Part shown: piece by piece, positions 55,537-64,000 of the stretch
How the letters are laid out: each line of letters opens with the position of its first letter
How positions within the stretch are numbered: the stretch's first letter is position 1
Program-made: the position numbers and the translations under genes
DNA from: Nelumbo lutea
Lineage: Eukaryota; Streptophyta; Magnoliopsida; Proteales; Nelumbonaceae
Length of the DNA: 64,000 nucleotides
NCBI GenBank assembly: GCA_022828595.1
Contig: JAKGHH010000008.1
Coordinates: 23,862,378 to 23,926,377 of the forward strand
Reading direction: 5' to 3'
The notes under the pieces: generated by a model
Databases searched by the model: none
Seen by the model: the letters and a program-made list of their open reading frames with translations, nothing else
What the model was told of the DNA's origin: nothing

Positions 55537-58500
55537 ATGTCGGACGACGATCATCACTTTGAGTCGAAGGCCGATGCTGGAGCATCCAAGACCTTTCCTC
55601 AGCAGGCTGGAACCATCCGTAAAAACGGCTACATCGTCATTAAGGGAAGGCCCTGCAAGGTATCAATTGTTGATCTATAAATCTCTCTATGCATGTCTGT
55701 GTTTGTTTTTCTTCTTCTAAATTACTTATCGCTTGAAGAAGGCATTCATTTGGGAAATTGAGTCTCTGCAAGATCTCAATGATTTACTTGACTCTCAAAA
55801 TTTATTGTCTGCTAGATTTCATTCCTCGTGGATATTGTTTTTTATTTATCTGGTGCATTTTTGTTTAATTAATGCATAGGTGCTTTTCATTTCTTTTTCT
55901 TTTTTCCTTTTTTTTTTCATAAGTTCTGCTTGGGCTATGTTTTTGTTCAGGATTGTTGTTGTTTTTCTGTTCTTTTTCTAGTATTCGAACCTCCATGATA
56001 TGTGGGTTCTCTCTCTTTTTATTACTTTCCTCTTTTAATGAGCTTTCAGTGGTATTTTATTTTTTTCCTGGTTGTTCCAAATTATATGGGAGTCTTTATA
56101 TTCTATTAAGTGGGTCAATATGGATATTTATCCAGATATTTCGTTTTCCTATCAGGTATTGTTTTCTGGTTTCAAAGGACTTGTTATTAGCAAATTTATA
56201 TTCCCTCATAATTTCTGCAACGACATCTCTTTGTGCAAATCTTCTCGTAGAAATTGGACTTTCTTTCTGGGTTCTTGGATACTATAATTGGAGTTGTCAG
56301 GTTTTTCTAATTTCACATCTTAGATGTCCTGGTTCAGTTACGAAGTTGGATTGTTCTGTTAGAGAAGCTCATATTAGGAAGGGTATCGTTTTTGCTTCAA
56401 TAGCATCGCCTGTGGCTGAATTTGTTCTCGTTGGTAATGGAATTCCTGTTGGTTTTGATTTCCAGATTAATTTAATTTTGTTATTGGTACTTTATCTATT
56501 GTGTTTCAAACGCAATAGCATACACATTAGTGTTTTTATAATTTATTGTGCTCAAGATGTATAAGCTTATGCTGATACTGAGGATCTATGTTTTTCCTGT
56601 GAATATATTATTGTTATGACTGGTAGTGTTCTTGCTTTTGCTAAGTGGTGCTATTTTGTATTGTAAGTCCTGTTGGTTTTGCTTCCTAGATTAGTTTAAT
56701 TTTGTTTTTGGTATTTTCTATAAAGGATTTTAAGCTCTAAGCGTTTATGTTAATTTTCTAACAATTTTTCTGTGTTTATGATGTATAAGCTTGTTCTGAT
56801 TCTGAGGAAGTGAGGATCTTTGTCATTTCCATGAGTATGGATGTTGCAGTTAGGACTTAGGTGTTATTATTGTTATGACTGGTAGTGGGAAATTTGAATT
56901 GGTGTGGCCGTGGGGGCCTCTTTTATAATGACGTTTTTATAGTTTTTTGCCTCTTCCCTCTCATGAGATTACCATGTATCTAGCCATTTGAGTTGAAGGG
57001 AGTGACCATAAGTTGAATACTGAGGTTTTGTGGGCTAGTCTTGTTGGTTTCTGCTTAGGCTTTGTGGGTGCTCATTATGTTACCTTAAGCTAGGATGCTT
57101 ATGGAAGTGGGAAGTTAATGGAAAGTTGTATTTTGTATCTTACTTTCATGCCTTTACTCATTTTGAAGTTGTCCTGGATAATGCTAAGAAGATTTAGGGG
57201 CTCTAGCCTCTCCTCAGATTGTTCTTTTCTGCTGTGAACAGTGAACTGCAACTTTTGGAACATAGTTTATGGTGAATTATTCTATCTTTGTACAGTAATC
57301 AGTGTGGATTTTTTTATGTTGTGTTTACTGTTTCATTGCAGTCATGCTTGGAGCATGTGGCACCACTTCATTCTTCTTTTGGTGTTTATTATCATTCTAG
57401 GATCATTATCCTTGTAATATGGGTGTTGGTCTTGTGAGAATTTGCCCAATGAGACCTCATTTGAGATTTTCATTCTGGTTTTCTTATTGGGTCTTTTGGG
57501 AAGAATGATATGTCTGGACTTTTGTAGGAATTGAGTCATGATGGAAGGTGTGCCCATTTTATTTAAATCATTGGAAGATGCCCCCAGTGCATTTAAATGC
57601 TGGTTGCATGTGATGTGGGAAGGTGGGGCTCAATGATGAGCTGGTTGTTCCAAGAGTTTTTTTTTGTTTTTTCTTTTTTGAATTAATAGTTAAGAAAAGG
57701 AAGAGTTCGGATGGTGTCATCATTCCTCTCTCTCTCTCTCTCTCGTATAGATACATATTCCAGATTTCTTCCTTGAGACCTCAATATGTCAGAAAATCTC
57801 TCTTCCATGCAGTGATTTAAAAGGTGTGTGGCGTGCCTAGGTGCTCAGGTGAGGTGCATTTTAAGGTATGCGCCTAGGCCCTAGGCATAACACTTTCAAA
57901 AAGTGTGTGCCTGGTGTGCCTTTTTTAATTTTTGTGCAGCGTCTGCCTTTTGTTTTTTTTTTTTTTTTGACCCAATGGTTCACTCACTTTGCTTGCTCAT
58001 CGAAGCTCTACAAAACCCTCTTTGCTAATGTTGTTCACTCATTCATGATTCATCCTAATAAAATATCTTCTTAAAAGGCAATTAAAATTATAAAATCATT
58101 TTATTTTGTGTGAGGATTAAGAATTTAAGACCCTAATATGGACTTGTTTGGGCTTGCCTCAAGGGGCATGGTACAAAGGTGGCTCGTAGAAGCTGTGTTT
58201 TACATCACATTAGCTATTAAAAGTAATGCAATTGAGGAAAAAAGAGCTTGTGGGTTTTACATGCCTGAAAATGTTTTATATGTTTGATTTAATTTTTAAA
58301 TTTTCATTTGAATACGCTTTACATGTTATGCTTATGTAATATTTTTTGAATCTCTTGGCTTTTTTTTTTTTTTTTTTTTGTATTTTTGCACCTTGCTTCA
58401 GAAGGGCATGTGCCTTGTGCCTTGCACCTCAGCGCAAATTGCCCCTTGTGCTTTTAAAACACAGCTTTCATGGAGCTACTTGGTGAGTCAGGGGCTGTTG

Positions 58501-61500
58501 ATAACAGTTGAAGGGGCTGAACTGAAAAGCATATTGCTTTTGTCTTTCAGTAAATAAGATTTCAAGAAGGTCAGGGGCTCCTTAATGGCTGAAGTTGGAA
58601 GTTGGGAGGTTACTATTACCCTTAAATATTTTATTGTTTAATTATATATCCACTGAAAGACAGTAATAAGTCATTCAGTTCAGCAACTTCATCTTTTATG
58701 TTATCAAATGGCCCCTTAGTATGTCTATACTCTGTGTAAACGAAGCAATGCTGAATCTGCCATTTTTAAATGATAGAGAACAAGACCTGGCCACCCTACT
58801 TTCCTTAAATGGTTGGAGTCTGCTCTGCTGTAGATTACTTATTTCATAATTTGTGCTTATTACATGATCACTATTTATTTACTATTAGTCTTATTTGATT
58901 GCATTTGCTTTAATGTGAATAACTGAATGCAATCGTGCTCTATGTTAAGGTTGTGTAGTTTTATTGTTAAAAAAATGTTGTGTAGTGTAGGCTTTTACAA
59001 TTTGAATGACTTTTCAGCTCTGCCCGTTTGCAATGGATGATGCCGAGCTTCATAGTCTACCCTAATTTATGACTTTCTTTTTTCTTTCTGTATGTGTGTT
59101 TTTCTGCATACAGGTTGTTGAGGTCTCTACCTCCAAAACAGGGAAGCATGGTCATGCCAAGTGTCACTTTGTGGGTATTGATATATTTAATGGGAAGAAG
59201 CTTGAAGATATAGTACCTTCCTCCCACAACTGTGATGTAATCTTCCTTTCCCCTCATTTTCTAATTTATTTGTTTATCTATTTATTTTTTTTTGCGGGAC
59301 TTCTTTCTTTGCCTTGCTTTTCTGGAACCTCTTCCATGGGCGTTATAGACTATTATTGGTTGGCTAGTCACTTTTTTTTATACATCTTTTGCAGGCTCCC
59401 CATGTTAATCGCACTGACTATCAGCTGATTGACATCTCTGAAGATGGTTTTGTAAGTTATTTACTCAGAAGTTTCATTATTCCATTTTAGTTTATAATGA
59501 GCCATGGTAGTGAGCTAGTGCTTAGTATGGCATGAAAAGGTGAAGATTACATTTCAAATTCATAATACAGAGGATATAATATAGTATGTATTAGGTACTT
59601 ACTCCCATTATTTGATTATTAACCTGTGTATATAGTATATTATTAAGTATTGGAAAATCTATGATGCCATGAATTGATAATATTGGGAGAGATTTTACCA
59701 ATCAAAACCCCCATGAATTTAAATAAGAACATCTGATTTGTTATCACTTTCATGATACCAGTTGATTGTTTATTAGTTCTTTTGGTATCATAGTCAAACC
59801 CTAATAAATGTATCTTATAAGAAATAACATATATAGTAAAAAGGGTTTAGGGAGGATTCGAATCCTTCCCCTTGTGTGATTGTGTCCCATTATTTCTATA
59901 ATATAAATAGAAATACCATGAACCTTTTTGCATAAGAGGGATGATGGGTTTGGCATGGGATGGGTTTAATGGATTTGGGATGGGATGGGTTTGGGAAATT
60001 GGGAGGAAGAACTAAACGAGTTTGGGATCAAAGGTGCTTAGGCAGGTTTGGGAATGGGAAGGCAATTTTCATGGGTACTCTACCTGTTGCCATCTCTAAT
60101 AGAGAGGAAAAAGTGAAATTCATAGATTTCATTCCTTACTGTAGGAGAGAGTAAGGGCAATTTTTTATGTAGTGTGAACAGGTTACTGGAAAAGTGGGGT
60201 TTTATGAAAGTGGCAGTGCTTTAAATACCTCAGGTGTGCCGATGCTCACAGGCAAGGCTCACTTTGTGGGGTGCACCTCTCCTGATCCCAAGTGAGACTC
60301 ATCTGTCTTGGCTATGTTTTGATTAATTAACCTTGATTTTTAAAATTGAGCATGTAATTTACAATTCTATTATACTGTAGGTTATAATTACGATATTTAG
60401 AGTTTAGACAGTTATGCCTATTTGGGACTCCAATATTTTAGATTACACCATTTGTATTAATGACATTAGTGCTCTCAGCCTCTAACGAATTGAACTAATT
60501 GGCTTTTTGAAATATTTCAATTATTCAACATACAGATTTATATAAAATTTATTTATAGTCTTTTTTTTTTCCGAAGTGGCACCTCTCCTTCCAGGTGTGT
60601 GCCTTGCCTTGTGTCTTAGGCTTCGGGAATCCCTTCCAGTCTAGTTGTGCTTCAAGCTTTACAAATACTTGAAAGAGACTGGAGTGACCAAGCTAGCTAG
60701 CTTGAGTTGGGGGTTTGGGATCCACATGGTGAACTTTAGGCTCAGTTTGGAAGGAGTACAAATGCAAATTTCTCGAGTGTAAAACCTTGTATTTTGTATA
60801 ATTTTGTATGTATTTGCACTCTATAAATTTGCATTTGTACTCCTTCCAAACTGAGCCTTAGAGGAAATCTACCAATGGAGACAACTGGATTTGTCACTTT
60901 TAGTTTCTTGTAAGGATCTTTGGGTTTGTACTTCTCACAATATGGATTAAGAGATATATAGGATAAGGACCAGTTTGACTCTTGGCCGTGCAAAGTATTA
61001 CTCACGTGGAAAATTGATTGGTGGTGGTGATGCATCTGACATCAGCTCCTTTACACACAATCCGATCTGCTAGTACAAAAAAAGCTTGGCACGTCACCAT
61101 TTGGTGCCACCTTTCCTCAGCACATGAGAAATGCAGTTGTGCACATTATTTTTTAAAAACTCATACTTGTTGAGGGCATATTCTAAAAAACCGTGAAGTG
61201 CCTAGCATTGTTTGTTATTATTCAGTAAATTAAATCAATTTTGGTAAGTTTTCATTTAGCAAACTAATTGTGGTTGTGGTTGTGTAGGTGAGTCTTCTCA
61301 CTGAAAGTGGGAACACCAAGGATGATTTGAGGCTTCCCACTGATGATAATCTGCTCACCCAGGTTTGGATTTGGGGTAGTTTTCACTTTTCAAGAACCCA
61401 TTACTCAAGTGCAATTTCTGTTGCTTAAACTATTGGCTACCATAGGTGGACTTGGGCTTTGATGATTTATATTTTCTACATACAGATTAAAGATGGGTTT

Positions 61501-61590
61501 GCTGAAGGAAAGGATCTCGTGGTGACGGTCATGTCGGCAATGGGAGAAGAGCAGATCTGCGCCCTCAAGGACATTGGCCCCAAGAACTAA
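55537..61590 (+). CDS. eIF5A: Eukaryotic translation initiation factor 5A (eIF5A), five exons
   Basis: Join 55537..55659, 59114..59236, 59395..59451, 61288..61362, 61486..61590: 160 residues and a stop, all junctions GT-AG and in frame, each exon ending on a whole codon. eIF5A is the only known protein modified with hypusine. It binds ribosomes, eases peptide bond formation at stalling motifs such as polyproline, and aids termination. Exon 1 starts [20 protein letters not shown]. Exon 2 holds the hypusine loop [20 protein letters not shown], with the modified Lys at residue 52 counting Met. Exon 3 gives [19 protein letters not shown], exon 4 [17 protein letters not shown], exon 5 the C-terminal S1/OB fold to DIGPKN. 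Length and sequence match intact plant eIF5A. Introns are 3,454, 158, 1,836 and 123 bp; the first and third carry MITEs. Confidence 0.97.
57810..58464. mobile_element. TIR element in eIF5A intron 1 (GTGCC/CCTTGTGC family)
   Basis: 655 bp. Left CAGTGATTTAAAAGGTG pairs with the complement of TTTTAAAACACAG at the right. Subterminal GCGCCTAGGC, GTGCCTTGC and CTTGTGCCTTGCACCTC motifs are repeated. Flanks CTTCCATG (57802-57809) and CTTTCATG (58465-58472) match at 7 of 8. The TTTAAAAGGC-type ends recall the element at 17104-17880. Two long T runs lie inside (57953-57969, 58359-58380). Confidence 0.7.
60739..60857. mobile_element. Tourist-like MITE in eIF5A intron 3
   Basis: 119 bp with near-perfect inverted ends of about 35 bp: GGCTCAGTTTGGAAGGAGTA pairs exactly with TACTCCTTCCAAACTGAGCC. 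Perfect TTA duplications lie on both sides (60736-60738, 60858-60860). Short length, GGC...GCC ends and the TTA duplication identify the PIF/Harbinger-derived Tourist group. It is likely one of the youngest insertions here. Confidence 0.92.
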
Positions 61591-61893
61591 ACTGTGAAGC
61601 TAGATATCTTGCTATATTTTATAATTATACACAGACAACTCAGTTCTTTTTCTGCTTTTACAAGTCAATGCATTGTGTGGTAGAACCATTAAAATGATAT
61701 GGTAGTATTGTAGTTCAATACTCGTTTTCTGCTTTGTAAAGAGGGGTGACATCCCCTTGGTAGAACCATGGGGGTTAGAACTGGAACCTGCCAAGGAGCT
61801 ACTTTCTACGTCACATTCTTTAATGTTTTTCCAATTACGTGAAAGATATGGTTTTAGTTTCATATTACTTGTGCCTAAGATTTGGGATATGCC

Positions 61894-62136
61894 CAAGGTT
61901 CAAAATATGGATACGCTCGGGCGTATCGGGCGATATCAATAGTGTTTTTTACTGGCGTATCGGGTGATATCGATAATGTTTTTTTTCAAAACCGGTGTAG
62001 GGGCTGGTTGAAGGTTTCTCTGCCCCCTGAATCAGTTAGAACCCTGATACACCCCATGTAGGGGTGTATCGGGAAGTCACTGGCACGATATGTATCCGCT
62101 TATATGGGTCCATACGTATCAATACTTTGAACCTTG
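61894..62136. mobile_element. hAT-type MITE, CAAGGTTCAAA family, copy 2
   Basis: 243 bp. Ends CAAGGTTCAAAATATGGATA and the complement of TATCAATACTTTGAACCTTG. A perfect 8-bp duplication GATATGCC flanks it (61886-61893, 62137-62144). It lies about 300 bp after the eIF5A stop, beyond or near its transcript end. Same interior motifs as copies at 47959 and 63304. Confidence 0.92.
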
Positions 62137-62144
62137 GATATGCC

Positions 62145-62460
62145 TAGGATTTGGGAAAGTAAACTAATTAGATGAAAGAAGAATATATTTACATCAACAT
62201 TGTCTAAAATGCATAGTAAGGGATATAAAACCTACAAAGGCATACAATCATGGGAGTTCATTAGTTCATTGTAACTGACCCAATTATTAATCAGAACAAA
62301 ATCATGGGACCTGAACCGACATAATCGGTTTGGTTCAGTTTGGGCGGTCAGGTAGAATCAACCCATTGGCAGCCCTATTGATACTTGTGAAGTCTTATGG
62401 GCTCTTAATCTCATCGCCTGGAGGTGGTCTATAGTACACATGTCCATCATGCAAAGATTC
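62145..62460. other. Spacer with no recognised feature
   Basis: About 300 bp of ordinary AT-rich sequence between the MITE and the GA-rich repeat region. Nothing recognised. Confidence 0.4.
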
Positions 62461-62464
62461 AAGG

Positions 62465-62990
62465 AAACAACAACGTTCACTTGAAAGGGAGAGAGGGAGA
62501 GAGACAGAGTTGGCCGGAGGGAGACACAACAGCATCTGAGGGGAATAGAAATGAGAGACAGAGTGAGAGGGGGAGAGACGGAGGGAGAGAGGAAGAGGGG
62601 AACATAAACGAGAGGCAGAGTGAGAGAGGAAGAGGGGAACATAAATGAGAGACAGAATGAGAGAGGGAGAGAGAACGATTGTTGGAAACAACAGCGTTCA
62701 CTTGCCTGTGACTCGCCGTGCGATGGTGAGAGACAATGAAAGCCGGCCCTTGTGACTCGCCGTGGCGGGATGGTGAAAGACAACGAAAGCCGGTCCCTAT
62801 GACTCACTGTGGGATGGTGAGAGACAACCAAAGCCAGTTGGTCAGAGTTGGCAGAGACAGATATGAGAAACCGAGTGAGAGACGGAAAGAGGGGGAGAGA
62901 TAAAGTGAGAGAGGGAAAGAGTGGGAGAGAGAGAGAGAGAGAGGGAAATAGAGAGAGAGAGAGAACAGGAAGAGAAAGGGGAGTGAACCT
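62465..62990. repeat. GA-rich tandem repeat region
   Basis: Three repeat classes are interleaved: GAGAGGGAGAGA-type simple sequence throughout; a unit of about 38 bp (GAGAGGAAGAGGGGAACATAA core) repeated at about 62580-62660; and three copies of a unit of about 45 bp beginning TGTGACTCGCCGTG at 62707, 62751 and 62798. AACAACRACGTTCACTTG occurs twice (about 62466, 62688). The long minus-strand frame (63065-62358) is a product of this bias. Confidence 0.8.
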
Positions 62991-63023
62991 CGGAGGGGGT
63001 TGAAAGAGGAAGATTGAGACGGG

Positions 63024-63261
63024 GTGTGAGAGTCGCACCAGTATTGATGTTTTTGGCTTTTGCATTCTGATTTAATGCCCCGCTTGTGTAGATTTCATTT
63101 ACTCTACGATCAGGTGGCCACGTATCTCGATTCTGTAGAAAGATAGATAGAGAGAGATGTGGTGTGAGAGTCGCACGAGTATTGATGTTTTCGCATGCTG
63201 ACTTAATGCCCAGCTCGTGTAGATTCTATTTACTCTACGCTTGGGTGGCCACGTATCCTCA
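63024..63261. repeat. Direct repeat, period 137 bp
   Basis: Copies at 63024-63131 and 63161-63261 share GGTGTGAGAGTCGCAC, AGTATTGATGTTTT, TTAATGCCC, GTGTAGATT and GGTGGCCACGTATC. The second copy is about 8 bp shorter. No terminal TG...CA or target duplication was seen, so an LTR pair is not claimed. Confidence 0.75.
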
Positions 63262-63303
63262 TTATATATATATATTATCAAAAATCTAGTTTTAAGTTGT
63301 TAC

Positions 63304-63550
63304 CAAGGTTCAAAGTATTGATACCTATTGGCCTGTATCGGCCAATATATATAGTAATAGTGGCTTCCTAATATGTTCTTATAGGGAGTATATCAAGGTT
63401 CTGACCGATTTAAAGAGTGGAGGAACTTTAAACCGCCCCCTGAATTAGTTTTGAAAAGAAAAAAAAAAAAAAAAGCAAAACAAAAACACTACTGATATTG
63501 CTTGATACACCTCTACGAACGTATCAAGCGTATCAATATTTTGAACTTTG
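63304..63550. mobile_element. hAT-type MITE, CAAGGTTCAAA family, copy 3
   Basis: 247 bp. Ends CAAGGTTCAAAGTATTGATA and the complement of TATCAATATTTTGAACTTTG. Interior GTATCGGCC and CCCCCTGAATYAG motifs are shared with copy 2. No clear target duplication was found, which suggests an older insertion or later change at one side. Confidence 0.8.
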
Positions 63551-64000
63551 ATGAAAATATGTATATGTACATACCGTTGAACTAATGACCAGACAACTGA
63601 GGGAAAAATAATATTTTTTTTGAAAAGTGGTTTTTAAAACATTTTATAAGTGCAAACTAATATTGTTATGTTTATGTCTATAAAGGGTCATTTAAAATAA
63701 CCCCTGTAATTTTGCATATTTAATAAAACCTATCTATAATTTATATATAGTCTATACTTTGCAAATGTATTATCTATTACCAGTTTTATTTACTTAAGTA
63801 CAAAATGACATTTTTAACCTTAATGTCGATTTGATTAAATTAATTAGAACCTTGACCATCTAGCTCTTAAAACTGATGATCTCGCAGGTCAAAACTTTTG
63901 GTGGTTTGACCTGTCAATACGACGGTGGTAGGAGGCTGTTAGACCAAAGTATGAAGTGTGGGCATGTGGTATCAAAGGGTTGCGTTTCTGTGTCAATTCT
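63551..64000. other. End of window, no recognised feature
   Basis: About 450 bp of AT-rich sequence with no open frame or repeat of note. Confidence 0.4.

Noticed and set aside
55953..56564. Long plus-strand frame of 203 codons
   Set aside because: It lies wholly inside eIF5A intron 1, is made of Leu/Phe/Ile/Ser-rich peptide expected from T-rich intron, and has no recognisable domain.
60190..60680. Possible further TIR element in eIF5A intron 3 with GTGCC / CCTTGTG motifs
   Set aside because: The ends do not pair well and no target duplication was found, although the motifs resemble the element at 57810-58464.
63024..63261. Pair of tiny LTRs (TRIM element)
   Set aside because: There is no TG...CA, no primer site or purine tract between them and no target duplication.
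1..64000. tRNA, rRNA, snoRNA or miRNA genes
   Set aside because: None could be recognised by eye. The tRNA-like strings at 6907, 8319, 16524 and 21400 are retrotransposon primer sites. A covariance-model search of the window would settle it.

Overview
This window is nuclear DNA of a flowering plant. It has spliced genes with GT-AG introns, a plant LRR receptor kinase, an eIF5A gene and a polarity-scaffold gene. The long AT-rich spaces hold Copia and Ty3/Gypsy LTR retrotransposons, hAT, Mutator-like and PIF/Tourist-like elements and simple repeats. The proteins look dicot or early-diverging angiosperm, but the species cannot be fixed from sequence alone.

Layout. (1) 607-19073 (+): the last two exons of a gene resembling the POLAR family (asymmetric cell division scaffold), split by an intron of about 17.7 kb. 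The intron holds an LTR-like block (about 1560-3405), a decayed minus-strand Copia (C, 3406-7265), a second minus-strand Copia of the same family (A, 7266-16882, flanked by AAAAC) and a plus-strand Copia (B, 8090-13018, flanked by GTTTC) inserted in the RNase H region of A. A Mutator-like non-autonomous element follows at 17104-17880. (2) 20659-29457 (+): a Ty3/Gypsy element of the Tat type with AAACC target duplications, two LTRs of 740 and 759 bp, a broken gag-pol lacking protease, and an antisense accessory gene (28086 down to about 26191) with its own TATA box and introns. (3) 29.5-34 kb: small hAT and foldback elements. (4) 34427-36925 (+): an intact, intronless LRR receptor-like kinase of 832 residues. 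(5) 37-55 kb: gene-poor, with a dense set of DNA transposon derivatives. These include a hAT-type element built around a 14-bp palindromic minisatellite, a LINE-type RNase H remnant, and a Pack-MULE-like element (52075-53801) carrying a fragment resembling the N-terminus of AP2/TOE-type transcription factors. (6) 55537-61590 (+): a complete five-exon eIF5A gene of 160 residues. (7) 61.9-64 kb: MITEs and GA-rich tandem repeats.

Only three host genes are credible: POLAR-like, the LRR kinase and eIF5A. They are unrelated in function and each is transcribed on the plus strand. Everything else is transposon-derived or has no recognisable function. Retrotransposon reading frames carry many TAG/TGA stops and frameshifts, so none looks autonomous. 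Target-site duplications were read by eye for about a dozen elements and fix their boundaries well.
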